Assembly (NCBI GenBank): GCA_038363925.1
Contig: JAQQWL010000011.1
Coordinates: 2,232,001 to 2,296,000 of the forward strand
Source of the DNA: Apiospora phragmitis
Lineage: Eukaryota; Ascomycota; Sordariomycetes; Amphisphaeriales; Apiosporaceae
Length of the DNA: 64,000 nt
Direction: 5' to 3'
Below are positions 37,389-50,383 of this stretch, one piece after another. The stretch's first letter is position 1, and each line of letters begins with the position of its first letter. A model generated the notes under the pieces. The model was not told the origin of the DNA. It was given only the letters and a program-made list of their open reading frames with translations, and made no database searches. The position numbers were made by a program, and so were the translations under genes.

Positions 37389-38394
37389 GAGGGAAGGATG
37401 GTGTCAGGTCTAGGCCTTGGCCATACGTGCTGTGTTTGTGGTGTCCTGAATCAATGGAGTTGTTTATCTGAGCAGGTGGGGCGCCCTGCCAAATGCCAAG
37501 GAGAGGGAGGAGACGGGAAAAACGGTCAAAGAAATGGAAAAGGAGGTAAGAGGAAAGGCAATATGGCGGGCGAAGGCTATCTAATAAATCCATCAATCCT
37601 TCGTCTCTTTTATTAGACCTCCACCCTGGGTAAAAAGGTTTGCTATGTAGGTTACGGAGACTGCACGATAACATTACCTAGCATTGGATGGCCTCAACGG
37701 ACGGACCGCACAGGTTGGCCGGCCGGGTTGGCCAGGCTGACTGGTTGGCTGGGTGTCGTCGTACAAGCTCGGGGCAGACTTGGGATACCCTTTCCAGCCT
37801 GACCAATCAGGCCGGGGGCATGACATATCGTCGATCACATCGCTGCTACCGAGTACAGGTAACGAATATGCAGAGCAATTGATAAATGCTCCTCTGCTCC
37901 AGTCTATCATGTCCTATCTATCCCATTCTAACCCCCATCACGCTAATAAACTAGCTACATGTACATATGTGAGTGGCCACCATAATAATCTGACCCCGGC
38001 TTGCTCCATCGTCAAAGAATACGGCGTTCAAGGAGATACATCATCTCCGTCTCTGCGCAGGCCAAATCCACAAGACTCCATGGCCGAGCGGGCTCAAGCC
38101 GATGCGGGAGGAGATTACTGGCCTCCACTCACCTATATTCAGTTGTGGGTTTGATGCTACCGAGCGCAACCCTCTGCTGCTGCACGTGTGAGGAGAGGAA
38201 TCGCCCAGTACGACTTGGACTGCAAGTGTGCATCGATAATCGGTGTATGGCTCATTCCAACACATAACATCTCTTCCTATATCGGACTTGGTTTAGACTA
38301 GGTCACGACAGCTCTCGTCAGGTATAGGGTGACGTGAGGTGGTGCACGCCATTGTTGCCTGCATGTATGTATGGATTTGTCATGCAGCATGCAG

Positions 38395-38422
38395 CATTCA
38401 CCATTCACCATTCACCATTTAC
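38395..38422. repeat. CATTCAC tandem repeat
   Basis: Three perfect 7-mer copies (CATTCAC) and one degenerate copy, in non-coding DNA. Confidence 0.8.
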
Positions 38423-41400
38423 CACTTACACGAGGGGAAGACGGAAAACAGGAGATATGCCACCCACTTCAGCAGTCCATGGCTACAGGACTTGATTCGC
38501 TCGCGTGCTGCATTTCCCTTTTGGCCAAATACCAATGGATGGCCCAGCACTGCGGACACCCATGTCCTTTTTCGCGGCGCCCTCAGGGGTCCTCGGTGAG
38601 CATTTTGGCAAGGGCCTGCGCAAGACTAGTAGATGTTTCCACAACCGAATTCAGCCTCCTCCCAATTCTGCGGCTTTCTCTTCTGCATCTTGCTTCGCTT
38701 TGGGTCAGGCAACTTGAATAGGCTTACAATTCCGTGGCCACCAAACTCTCGATTGGTACCATCTCGATTGCCTGTCTCTGCCTGGAGACTTATTGGGGTT
38801 CAACTTGGCCCTCCCACCCCCGCAGTTACTGCTTCATCATCGTTCCATGCCGCTGCAGTCATCACGCTTCCGCCACCCATGCCTGCTTTCAAGCAAACCT
38901 TTCAATCTCAGGAAAGATCGGTGGGGGATATGATCTTGGGAAACGTTGCCCAAGCCTTGGGTGCTCCTGGCTCCTGCTCCTCCTGAGTATACACAGGCTG
39001 ATCCACAGATCCATCTTGCCTGCCCATAGCGGCCTAGAACTACACCTTGTATGGATACAGAGAGGATTACAAAATGTACTGTCAGCCAAGAACGGTATAG
39101 TGTACCTCACTCGGGCTATTGCATGGTGGGACTGATTCAGATCCCGCAGAGCCGCCACAATGGGAGGGGTGGATGATAGATGATGGGGACCGCCGTGGAG
39201 GTAGACGGAGGAGCTGGCAAGATAATTAGACCGAACTGCTCGCTCCAGGGCCGCCCGTCCCACAACCTCACTTCCTTTCGGCTATCCAACAGATGTTCCC
39301 CGTGAACTAAGGCGACTCATCTCCGCGAACTAGAGAAATCATCAGAGCTCTGGTTTGATGTCCTAGTGTGATGCATGCATCAAACCGTCGAACATCGTCG
39401 GCGTATACGCCAATAGGCGGAACTGCCTAGGATAACCGAACTTCTCACCGAGTACTGCCTCTCGCAATAACCGCGCAACTGGGTCGCTGCCTCGGAAGAG
39501 TACCGCATACCGCCGCACCAAGGTGCTCCTGGCAACATAAACGCCCCTTGCATTTCTCCTGCAGCGTACCTCGAGTTCCGCCCTGGGAGCCCAGGAGGTA
39601 GGTACTATGGATACTCGGCTGCGAAGAGACTTGTCTTTGGCGTTGTCGCCTGCCTGCACACGCCGTTTGGATCTTTGGCGACATATGTGCAGCTAATCCT
39701 GTCCCGGTGTGATCATGGACGTCCCATGTCTACGTGTCCGCGACTCGCATGGCATATTGTCTTCAATAGCTTTTGCGCATATGCATGCGTGATCCCATGC
39801 CGCTTGCCTGGATATTACTCACAGGGCTGCCAAACCCAGGGATGACTACTGCCCCTTTACGGGAAATATTGCACATCGTCGACATATCGCTCCATGCCCA
39901 TTCTACTTATCATACCCAGTACTCGTCATATGCATTGTATAGGGAATTTGTATACACGAGTCCTCGAGCTGTATCGGGTTTGATCCAACGTTAGGTTAGG
40001 CTCGAGTTTCTCCAGCGAGAGAAGCCTCAAGGGTAGGACAGCATGTTTACCACTTCCAGATTACTCAGGAGCCGCGAATGATCTGCAATGAGTCGGAATT
40101 CGGCAAACTTAATGAAAATCATGTTTATTCATGTATTATTAGCGTAACGGTTTGCTTCTCGCCCGTCCTATTTTGGTATTCCAGGTCTGAATCATGACCA
40201 TCAGGAGCTGTCCCGGGAATATGTTCTGATATATCCGGGCGACGTTTGCCAGTATTTCGTAAGCCAAGCCGAGAGGGGAACGCAAGCCGCCTCGCATCTT
40301 TTCAATCCGTGCCTTGGGTTTCACGGACACCTCATCCTCCGTCGCGCATGCGGCTTCCTTGTCCAGTCAGGCCCCCCCCCTCCGCCCGCCCCCAACGGAG
40401 ATCAGCGAGGGAACGTGACATTTGTTTCGCCTTTTTCCTGCAGACAAGACGGCAATCCCTAGCCGTTTGCATGACTAGGATTCGGGATGCACACATCCTC
40501 ATCCATATAGCACCCGGCTTTGGCACGGCTGTCGCGCCCGTGGGCTTCTCGGATTCATATATAGATGCCGGGCAAGCCCAACCAGAATACGGAAGGAGCG
40601 TAGTCGCGTGAGCAGCCACGTTATTTAATTAGTATGTTTCTCATGGTGCACATGCGCGTTGGAGTGGGAACGAGGAGAGAACTGCGCTAACGACTCGAGC
40701 ATGTTTGCAAACCCATCTGATTCCCGGCTTCTTACAGTTCCTACTTGTCTTGACACAAGGACGAGAGACGGTGGAGGGACCCCGGTCTTCTGACGGCTCG
40801 GGCCGCAGGTCGATTGGATTGGTGAATCAGTAATAGTTTGATTACCTGATTGGCTACTTTCTAGGAAGTGGCTGGACTGATTACTCGACGACGGCCGTCG
40901 ACAATGCCAGCCTGGAGTGCACTAACTGGTTGGCTTTAGATACCTCCTTGAAAACAGCTCCAGGGGACTCTGTACTAAGTGCCAGCAGTTGCTACAGTGG
41001 CCGACTATAGTTCATGGAGATACTCGTTCCCAGTGGCCGAAACTTCATGACTCCTTGTTGACTCGCGAGAGGCTTAGGATGAGGGGAACAGCTGACCGTC
41101 AATCGGCTGCGGCCGTACAGCACCGGTTAGTTACTTTCCTCCGAGGAACGGTCGGATGCCATTCAATTCGCACTGCTAATACAGCTGGTCTTTGCAGACC
41201 GGGCCGTGTCAGAGGGCAGGCAGATGTGGAATGCCGAGCGACGACCAGATGAGATACCTGCATCTTCCGTCTCTGTCTGTTGGTGGCCCCCCACTCCCCC
41301 TAAGGAGACAGAACATGAATCATCACACACCATGGAGAAGGGCTTGGCACCTGAAGACATCATCATAACCAATCAAGTGCAGAACATGCCATCCCGTAGG

Positions 41401-41723
41401 CCTAGTTGTGGCCGGGCGAAGAAGGGTCTTTGGTGATGGTGGCTAGAGATAGGTCTGTGTCGCGGCAGTAGCTGGGCTTTCTTCTCGGACGATCTCCCGG
41501 CGTGCTCGTCTTGGCGCAGACCCGGGAACGTGAAGGCTAGACACCCACTCGCCCCCTTGGCGCCCCCTTCGGCGCCCCCTTTCGTCCCAGCCGCTTTTAG
41601 CGAACGCCATGGCGTCGAATAGGAAACGGTGCCGTTGAGCCTCTGCGCCTTATTGGTTTGGTGCCCGGCATATACGGACATGGGCACGCGTCTTGGATTG
41701 GTCCCAGGGATATAATCACATCT

Positions 41724-41753
41724 GGCATCACGGCATCACGGCATCTGGCATCA
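41724..41753. repeat. GGCATCAC-type tandem repeat
   Basis: Two perfect copies of GGCATCAC followed by GGCATCT and GGCATCA. Confidence 0.7.
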
Positions 41754-41980
41754 AAAAGGCTCAAAAAGTGTGTGTGTATGTGATTCGAGTTGTCGGTTGG
41801 ACTTGACTTGGGGCATTGGAGTGGGATCGACCGGGCGTCTCCACCCAGCCACCCACCGAAATATGCATCTATGTGTATGTGTATGCGAATGTAGGGCTGG
41901 GGTGATTTCTAACCGATTCGACTCGACTCGGCTCAACTCGAGTAATCATCAGCTTGGCTACAACGAATAGGTACTGTATT

Positions 41981-42003
41981 GTATGTATGTATGTATGTAT
42001 GTA
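41981..42003. repeat. GTAT microsatellite
   Basis: About five and a half copies of GTAT in non-coding DNA. Confidence 0.8.
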
Positions 42004-42708
42004 GGTAATGAGCTGGGAAACCGCATAACAGCTCCCTTCCCTTGCCTTGCCTTATGCATTGGTATTCTATGTACTTATGCATGTATGTGCAAGTATGTAG
42101 TATTATGGAAGTACTACCCCGCGGAGGCGCCCAGTTGGCTGTGACGATGCAATCCAGGAATGCACGCATTCGATACCTAATTAAACTTCAGCCAGTGTAT
42201 CAATATCAGCCCAAGTCGCCTTTCTCTGCAATTCCTCGATGGAGGGTAGCCGACTTGGAAATATTGATGACTTAATAAGAGTCATGCAAACTCCGCGCGC
42301 CAAGTGAAGGAGGAGGGCTCATCGTCAACCTCCCACTTTTGTTTCCTGCTGCTCCTTCCTGCACGGTGAATGCGGCACAGTGCATTGTTAGCCATTTGCT
42401 CGGCTGGCATCCGTCAAATGTGACAAAACATCGGGGTTTGTTTCACTTGCCCAGTTCCGGCAAGCAACACTGGGCCAAGAGCCGGGGCACTGAACAGATA
42501 GAGGAGAGGGAACCAAGAACTAAAGATATACCAACGACGTTGGAACAGGATCAAGGATAAGAAGAGTAAAAAACATATATCATATTTACCTGCGTACTTA
42601 TCTCTATCTACAGGGCCATAGCCTCTCATCTAGCTAGCTACTTAGCTAGCTGGCTGGCGGTCGCACGCCCACACACACTCACACACAACTCTAATAACCA
42701 CGGCCCCC

Positions 42709-44268
42709 ATGGAGGAGACAGCGCCACGGCACGGAGGTGGCGGCGGCGGCGGCGGCGTCCCAGGCGGTGGGCCCACCCGCAAACGCTCCATCGTCCAGAA
42801 CGGGCGGCGCTTCTTTAGCGACCCGACGCTGGCCTACCCCTTCCCCATCGACCTCAAGGAGACGCACCGCCAGACCCTGTCGACCCTGCTGCGCCTGCGC
42901 CTCAACGGCGGCTGCCCCGTCCTGCGCAGCGACGAGCTCGTGGGCACGGGCGCGGGCACTACTGCTGCCTCCTCTTCTTCTTCTACTTCATCTTCGCAGC
43001 AGCAGCAGCATCACCAGAGCGGTTTCAAGCCGCCGCGGCTCGTGCTCGAGGTCGGCTGCGGCTCGGGCGTCTGGTCCATGCTGTGCCACCGCTACTTCGC
43101 GCGGCACGGCCGCAACGCCGTGACATTCGTGGGGCTAGACATCCGCGGAGGCGCAGGCAGCGGCGGCAGCAGCAACGGTAGTACTAGCAAAAGCAGCACT
43201 AGCACTAGCAACAGCAACGGCAGCAGTAACAACAACAACGGCAGCAGCAGCAGCGGCGCTGGCGCCGGCGACAACAAGAGCAGCGGCCGGGGCGGCAAAG
43301 ACGAAGAGGACGCGGCGGTGGGCCCGCCCGCCCTGGCCGCCGAGGACCGCGACGACATGAACTGGCGCTTCGTGCAGCACGACTGCCGGCAGGTCCCGTG
43401 GCCGCTCGAGTCGGCCGCCTTCGACCTCGTCGTCTTCAAGGACATGTCGACCGCCTTCACGCAGAAGGAGCTGGCCGCCGTCACCGACGAGCTCGTGCGC
43501 GTCGTCCGCCCCGGCGGCGTCCTCGAGGTCTGGGACGTCGACAGCGTCCTGCGCTCGCTAAAGCCCAACGCCCCCGACACCCTCCTCGCCGCCGCCACCA
43601 CCAAGAAGAAGGAAAGCGGCAGTGGCGGCGGCGGCGGCGGCGGCGGCGGCAGTAGTAGTAGTAGTAGTAACGGCCGTGGAGGTGGAGGTGGAATCCGCCA
43701 CCGCCACAACACCTCCCAACAGCAGCAGATCAAGCAGCAGCAGAAGGACGACGCCTTCGCCGAGCTCGGCGTCTACGATGTCGACGCCAACATCCTGGGC
43801 CCCTCAGCAAACCCCTACATCGTCGAGTACAACGGCTGGCTGAGCCAGGCCTGCGACGCCCGCACCGTCTCGCCCGTGCCCTGCGCCACCATCGGGCCCT
43901 TCCTGGTGCAGGAGGCCGAGACGCTCGAGGGCATGATCTCCAAGCGGTTCGCCATCCCCCTCAGCACCGACATCGGCTGGGAGAAGAGGCACCAACAGCT
44001 GTGCGGCGGCGGCAGCGGCACGACTTCCGCAGCAGGCACATTACTAAACTCGGAACGCGCGGCGATTCGAAATACGGCGCTCCAGTGCGTCGTGGATCTC
44101 ATCGGAACATGGGAGCCCATGCTGCGGTCCGTCAACAAGATGAGCCAGGAGAGCTGGGATGCTTGGTACGCGAAAGCTACGAAGAACCTGATGCTGGAGG
44201 GCGGGGCGGACGGGGGAGAGTGTCTAGAGGTTGGCGTCTGGAGCGTGAGGAAGAAGAAGAATAGGTGA
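42709..44268 (+). CDS. SAM-dependent methyltransferase with homopolymeric inserts
   Basis: Intronless gene encoding a 519-residue class I methyltransferase of a fungal family with unknown substrate. It starts MEETAPRHGG and continues with a poly-Gly tract. The fungal family N-terminus RRFFSDPTLAYPFPIDLKE precedes the fold. Motif I is VLEVGCGSGVWSMLCHRY, motif II FVGLDIRGG; the acidic and aromatic motifs WRFVQHDCRQVPWPLES, FDLVVFKDMS and VRPGGVLEVWDVDS follow. The C-terminal part (IGPFLVQEAETLEGMISKRF, VVDLIGTWEPML, ESWDAWYAKATKNLMLEGG) is conserved in character. Three Ser/Gly/Asn/Gln-rich inserts occur: around residues 80-102, 145-203 and 301-350. The second lies right after motif II and the third in the lid region, so the catalytic core is interrupted by low-complexity loops. 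Third-position GC is very high here, in contrast to neighbouring DNA. Confidence 0.85.
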   Translation: MEETAPRHGGGGGGGGVPGGGPTRKRSIVQNGRRFFSDPTLAYPFPIDLKETHRQTLSTLLRLRLNGGCPVLRSDELVGTGAGTTAASSSSSTSSSQQQQHHQSGFKPPRLVLEVGCGSGVWSMLCHRYFARHGRNAVTFVGLDIRGGAGSGGSSNGSTSKSSTSTSNSNGSSNNNNGSSSSGAGAGDNKSSGRGGKDEEDAAVGPPALAAEDRDDMNWRFVQHDCRQVPWPLESAAFDLVVFKDMSTAFTQKELAAVTDELVRVVRPGGVLEVWDVDSVLRSLKPNAPDTLLAAATTKKKESGSGGGGGGGGGSSSSSSNGRGGGGGIRHRHNTSQQQQIKQQQKDDAFAELGVYDVDANILGPSANPYIVEYNGWLSQACDARTVSPVPCATIGPFLVQEAETLEGMISKRFAIPLSTDIGWEKRHQQLCGGGSGTTSAAGTLLNSERAAIRNTALQCVVDLIGTWEPMLRSVNKMSQESWDAWYAKATKNLMLEGGADGGECLEVGVWSVRKKKNR

Positions 44269-44707
44269 ATATTAGCTTTGGCGACAGCTTATATACTCGA
44301 TTATGCCGTCGGATCCCATCAAGCGTACGACGATCATTACATATTCTCACATGACCCTCCATCATCCACCGCTCTTGCAATGAGAGCGGGAATAGAAAGC
44401 GCGTAGAAAAACTCGTATTATGTACGTGCGAAACTCAGGCTGTACAATCAATCTTACAACAACAAAACATCAAACCAGCCGAAAACCCTGTTTTATGCTC
44501 TGCAAAAACCCCGCTGTTCCCAATGCAAGCCCTTGACCGATCTGCTATTGTGGCCCTGACTGACCTTCACCGACGATCAGGGACTGGCCTGACAGGCCGA
44601 ACAAGGGATAAATCTAGTATACGCTCATGTCCTCCAAGCTTGCTGCAGTTTCGTGAGGCAGCCAACGTCCCGTTCGCAACAGGCCCGTCCTAAGCCCTGC
44701 CCATATC
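44269..44707. other. intergenic between convergent genes
   Basis: About 440 bases of 3' flank shared by the methyltransferase and the nucleoporin; nothing further seen. Confidence 0.5.
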
Positions 44708-47700
44708 TCATTTGCTGTTTTTGTTGGCCTCCAAGACACTCGCCAGCTCGGCTGCCATTTCGGGCTTCTTTACTTGCAAGAGCCACGTTTCCAAGCCGGC
44801 TCCGTCATCTCTAGCCGTCATGATCTTAATGCTCGTCTTCTTCACCGTATCTGGCTTATAGTCAAACCGGGCCAGGAGCGCCTTGTTCATGGCAACGTGG
44901 CCACGAGGTTCGGCACGTAACAGTAAACGGACAGATCCCGTGTTCTTGTTCTTCAAGACGCGAAGGGGGCCGAGACCCTGAGTACGCCATGGGGACTTTT
45001 TGTCGTCATCGGCGTCTTCACCCTTGACGATTGGCACAAACTTTGTCGCCTTGGCACGTACTTCGAGGAGTATCTCCTCGTCTTCCTCGCCCGGGCCGCC
45101 AGTGGTCAGGGAAATCTGCTCTTGGGGAGCTTCCTCGCCATCCTGGCTCTGCGGCTCAGGGGTACCACCCATGGGCGTACTGTTCATGCTCGAAGGCGCC
45201 GGGAACGGGGAGTCTTAATTTTCTTGTCAGTTACGACCCAAGTGCGACTGCTTGAGTTGTACTTACTAGCTCCCGTTGAAGTGCCGCCGCCGGGTGGCTG
45301 CAGGCTACCGAAGATACCACTACCCTGTGGTGCCTTGCTGGCCATGGGATTTTGGGAAGGGCTAGCCGAGGAGAAACTGAAGGCGGGCGCTTGAGATGCT
45401 CCGTTTGGTTGCGAACCGAACATCCCGGAGCTGCTTGGCTCTGGCGCTTTGGGGGCGGTGTTGCCACCGAACTGGAAGTTGAAAGACCCAGACGGCGTGG
45501 GAGTGGATGACCCGGCACCAAATGTTGGTGCTGCCGATGTGTTGGGGGCCGCGCCACCGGCAGAGAAGGTGAAGGACCCAGGATTGGAGGAAGCACCTTG
45601 GTCGTTACCACCGAAAGTGAAAGAACTGGTGTTTCCTCCCGGAGTACCTGCCCCTGAAAAGTTGAAGTCAAACTTGCTCGCGGGTGTGCCATTCGGTTGA
45701 GAAGCTGGGCCTCCAAACGATGGAGTGGGTGTTGTGTTCTGGCCAGCGCCGAAACTGAACATGGACGAGGGCGCTGCGGCGGATTCTTTGGCCTGGGATG
45801 CGTTATTTTGGGACCCAAAGCTGAACATGGGTGCTGCTGTTGTCTCCTTCGCCGGACTGGAGTTATTCTGCGACCCGAAACTAAAGATATTGGACTGAGC
45901 AGGTTTAGTCTCTTCCGGTTTCTTTTCAGCAGGTGCCGGTGCTCCGAATGAGAAACTTGGAGTGGGGACAGAACTGTTGCTGGCGAACATGTTGGCCGGC
46001 GCTGGCGCATTAGGCTTGGACGCCGGCGAACCGAACAAGGTCGAGGAGCTATCCATGGTGGACGTAGCACCCTGAGATGAAACCGGCTGAGAAGCTCCGA
46101 ATGAAAGTTTCTCAGATGCCTGCTTGTCTGCATTATTGGTCGATCTGCCAAACATGCCAGTAGCACGCTTGATTGGTCTGCCCCCGGGTTCATCAAAGCT
46201 GCGCTTCGGAGTAGATGATTCAGCGGTGCTGTTTTGTGTAGCTGCCTGTCCGAACATGTTGCTCGGCGCGGGTTTGGCACTGTTGCTGAATATCGATTGA
46301 CCTAAACCACCATTGGCTGTTGGCTTATCAGCTTCGCCGCCCTTCCCAAATCCGGCGAATGGGGATGGGGCAGCAGGCGTAGGATCGGCCTTGACTGGGG
46401 CAGATGAAGTCCCAAACACACTCTTTGGCTTCTCGGTTGTAGATGAAGTGTTTGCTTCTGCTGGCTTTTGAGTCGCACCGAAAGGAGTCGACGAACCACC
46501 GAAAATCGGGGCAGTTGAAGGTGTAGGCTTCTGCGCTCCAAATATAGATGAAGACAACCCGCCGTTCAGTGTGCTCGTTGCGGTCTCGGGCCCCTTCTTA
46601 AGGTTACCAAAGACGGATGACGAAGATGGAGTAGCGGAAGGTGCTTGTGAAGCGGATGGCTTCGCACCAAAGATAGATGAAGCACTCGTGCTAGGTGCTT
46701 TAACCTGATCCCTAGCTGAAGATGGTACAGCAGCTTTGGATGCAAATATAGAATTGCCCAAGCCGTTCTTGCTACCAAAGCTGATCGGTGTAGTAGATGC
46801 GTTGAACGTGAAATCGCCAGGTGCCTTTGCTGGTGTTGCTGGCGTTGGTGCCATTGCTTTCGCTGCTGGCTCAGACGGGGCTTCCTTAGCCGGGGAAGGT
46901 TCTTTGGGCGGTGCTTCAGTAGACGCTGCTCGAAGTGGTTCACCGTCAGGTCCAAAGGAAACCCTAGCGAACAGACCGCCGGCTTTAGTGTCGTCTGCAG
47001 GTTTCGAAGCAGTATCGAAGGGCGTCGAGGTGCCACTCGGCTTCCCAAAATTGAAAACCGCAGGGCCTCCCTGAATGGGGGGTGTCGCCGTGCCAGTGCT
47101 CGCAGCGGCGCTGGGCTCATAGCTGGGTGCAACATCCTGGCTATCAGCTTCTTGCTCAGTCTCGTGTTCCGAGTTTGTGTCGCTATCTGCTTCGGCATCG
47201 GCCTCATCCTTTTCATTGCCGCTATTGTTGGCTGAACTCTCCGAAAGATATCCAAAGATGTTACTGCTACCAGTAGGCGCCGTGGTACTCGAGCCAAACT
47301 TGTGTCCTGTCAGAACCGAGTCCTTTGAAGCACTCAGAGTCGACCCTGGTTGGAAAAGGGATGACTTCAATGCTGACGTGGAGCTGGCCGGGCCCGTTTG
47401 GAAAAGGGATAACTTGAATGCCGACGCAGAGCTGGAAGCACCATTGGTGGGTGCCCCAAAAGGATTCGACTTGGTTGCAAAAGGGCTCTCGGAGTCATCA
47501 GGCTGTTTGGTAACGGCAAAAAGAGACGGGGTCTTGTCCGTTGTAGAAGGCTTCATAGGGGATCCCACGGGCGTTGTAGTGTTCGACTGCACGTTGTTGA
47601 TGATACCTTCGAGCCTGGACCTAGCAGTCGATGGGGTCTTCTGGACCTTGCTCCGCTGGTTTTCGTCTGCCTCTTCCTCCTCGTCTGCCTTTTCCACCCT

Positions 47701-48648
47701 GCGTTTGCTTTTGACCGGCGAAGGGGCGAATTTAGGCGCGTCGTCGGTGGTAGGCTCATCGCCTTGATCCAAATTGCGTCTCTTATTATGGTTGGCTGTA
47801 GAAGCCTTTAAGGTGTTGTCGCCCGGCTGCAGTTGATCATTGGCTTTACGCTTTGTAGAGGCCGATACCGAACTGACAAAAGCGCTTGCACCGACCTTGG
47901 CTGCTGGCTTAGCGGCCGGCTTCTCTACCTCAGGTTCCGGCAGGCCATGCACAGCTCTCCATCTCTTCATGACATCCTCTGACGGCTTCACGTTCTTGAA
48001 CTCGTACAGACCATAATGCAACATAATCAAGCCGCGGCTCTTCTCATACTCCTTGGCGAAGTTCAGGATATTCACCTTCCAGTCCTTCTTGACAAAGATC
48101 TCATTTGCCGCGTGTTTCAGCCGTCGCAAATCGAGGATACAGAAGAACTGTCTTCGTTGGAGGTCATCGAAGTCTGGCGGGCACTTGTCGGCAAGGTACT
48201 GGTCGGCGTATACGGTGCCTCTCTTCGTCAGGGGTTCTGGGATGGAGTTGGCCAAGGCTTCGCCTGTGAGGTTGGTGTCGGGCTCTGGGATGCGCATCTT
48301 GAAGAGCTCGGCTGATGTGGTGCCAGCCATGCCTGCATTGGTAGTCTTGGGTGGAGGCGCAAACTTGCGAGCACCCGCTGAGGCCTTGAAAGCCGTCGCC
48401 GGGAGAGCCGGCGCGAACTGGGCCGTCCGAGAGGATTTGGGCGTCGCCGTGTCGAAAAGATTTCGAGTAGGCCTCGCAGCAGGCTTGCCTAGGGTAGGTT
48501 TAGAACGCGCCGGAGAGGTTTTCGCCATCGGAACAAGGGATGATCGGAATCGCGACGCGGCTAGAGTGGAACCGTTCGGGAACGATGCGCCTCGCTGGCC
48601 CGTTACGGGTTGCGCCTTGCGAGGCGTGTAGTCTAAACTGAAGCTCAT
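44708..48648 (-). CDS. Nup2/Nup61-type FG nucleoporin with Ran-binding domain
   Basis: Mobile nuclear-basket nucleoporin that helps recycle importin-alpha. Exons 48648-45263 and 45179-44708 give 1285 residues. The start MSFSLDYTPRKAQPVTG is the third methionine of the open frame and the one with family character. Residues 110-140 (TTSAELFKMRIPEPDTNLTG) match the Nup50/Nup2 N-terminal motif. A helical conserved segment (DDLQRRQFFCILDLRRLKHA ... MKRWRAVHGLPEPE) extends to about 245. A long disordered region with many FG, FGxx and SxFG repeats follows (NMFGQ, SPFAGFGK, MFSFGSQNN). The last exon encodes a Ran-binding domain (EEILLEVRAKATKF, LGPLRVLKNKNTGSVRLLLR, AMNKALLARFD). The intron donor AGTAA|GTACAA is not the strongest local site, but it alone keeps frame into the Ran-binding domain. 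Confidence 0.92.
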
Positions 48649-50383
48649 CGTGACTGTTGATAAATTGGCAGCTGACGATGGCATGTAGAAGGGAATTGGG
48701 GTCCTGAAGAAGAGGACTACACGTAGAATCGGATGGCGGAGATTCGGGGGGGATGCGACGCGATGTGTGGGAGATGGAAATGAGTTATCAAGGATACCGG
48801 GTGGTCCACGGGGAAGCCAGCAGCATAGTGACACCTAACTGGGGTCAAAGGGGTGAATCAACGAAGGGAGCCCAAGTATCCGCCAGGAAGGTCACTTCAC
48901 TTGGTATTTGCCTTGCAATCAAGTCAAATCAAGCGGGTTTTGAAAATACTCATAATCCGGAGGGCTGTTGTGTCCGGGGTGGTGTCGTGTCGTGTCGTGA
49001 CGGGTATGGATAAGAAAAATTGTGAAGGGCCTCGACGCGATGCTTGTCGATCCTCGAAAGCTTTGTAAGGGAAAAAGCAGGGGGCCACGGTCCAGAAATT
49101 TTGGGCGTTAAGAGAGGAGGATGACGGGCTGCTTAGGTAGACGGGGCCAGGAGCCGTGCTTGTTTGCTTTGGGCTGCTTTGCGGGCAGGCACAGTACGGA
49201 CAGTGCAAGCTCAAGAAAGCAAAAGAAAAAATGCAGGTGCAGGCAAGGCAAACTTCAAGAGTGCGCGTGCGAGTGGCTGGATCTCTCTCTGTGAGCTTCT
49301 CTCGGCAGCAGAGGGATGTGGGTGGGAGCGAGAGTGAGCGTAGGAGAAGAGAATGGAGGTGATCTGTGCTCGGGGCTAAACCGAATGGGGCGGTTAGTGC
49401 AAAAGGTGGCCACGCCGGGCCATACGAGGAAGCTCGCGTCAGCCAATCATCTGTCGCCTAGGGCGGCATTCCTAAGGACTGAATTCTAAGGCAGCTAGCA
49501 GCCTACGGAGCACGGAGTACATGCACCTGGATGGGGCTGCACTGCTGTTGATGCATTGTCGCCAGAGGAACGAAAACATGCCCGGGCGGCATTCCACCAA
49601 TCGATGCATTCATTCTTTCCATCCCTCTCCGTCCACCAACGAACCAATCTGCTCGAACCTGCATACTCATAGGACCATGCGCCGACCGTCTCACATCTGT
49701 CTTCCGCGGCCGCCAAGTTGGGCAACTAGCAGCCATCCAACAGCCATCCAACGGTAGTCGAAACCCCTGATCGTGTACTCGAAATGCGCAAGGTAGGTAA
49801 TTGAACATCACTCGGGGTCCTATCGTCTGCCTGAAGAATCGAGCAAGGTCTTGGGTCACTCGGAAGTTGGCGCATGGAGAGTATACCACGACTGCTGCAT
49901 ATCACGACTATCTTGGGTTCCGACCAGGCGTACGTGCGATGATATGATCAAGTCGGCCTCAAGCATCTTCAAGCACTGCGGCTCTTCTTGGAACAGTGCA
50001 GTAGTGCAATCTATCACCTGCTGCGTTCATTCATGTGAAAGCATCTGGCGCTGCTGGGTGTTTGAAAAACTACTTCGCATTTTCTGTCGCTGGCATCGAG
50101 ATCCTGATAGGCACGAGGATATCTGATACACTTCCAGGCTCCCATCAAAACCACAACTGGCCTTCAGAGGCAGACGATGCAAGTTGCTACGATTCTCTAA
50201 CATCATCACGAATGCTGGCACACAGTGCAGTCGAAAGTATGCAGATGGGCTGTTTCCAAACTGTAGTATCAAACGGTGGTATCAAATAGTTAGGAGGCGG
50301 AGCTCAACTCTCCCTGGGAGAAGAGCTCCAGTGTATAGTTGTTGTAGGTAGCGGTCGCGGCAAGTATGTATATACATGTAGTT
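48649..50383. other. 1.7 kb intergenic, no gene recognised
   Basis: Promoter side of the nucleoporin gene and 3' flank of the SCP2 gene. Short direct repeats (GTGTC units near 48978, an 11-mer CAGCCATCCAA pair near 49730) are present, but no gene. Confidence 0.5.

Larger units (their letters stand above)
36595..42708. other. 6.1 kb region without a recognised gene, rich in short tandem repeats
   Basis: The longest gene-free stretch in the window. No reading frame here shows a domain, transmembrane pattern or family motif that I recognise. Several short tandem repeats occur (37365-37388, 38395-38422, 41724-41753, 41981-42003). It may hold long untranslated leaders of the divergent VTC5-like and methyltransferase genes, a non-coding transcript or decayed transposon DNA; the sequence alone does not decide. 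Confidence 0.5.

Noticed and set aside
43092..43733. Minus-strand frame of Leu/Pro runs opposite the methyltransferase
   Set aside because: It arises from antisense reading of Gly/Ser/Gln codon repeats.
45231..46280. 349-codon minus-strand frame rich in Pro, Arg and His
   Set aside because: It overlaps the nucleoporin exon in another frame and has no domain; the FG-repeat frame is the real one.
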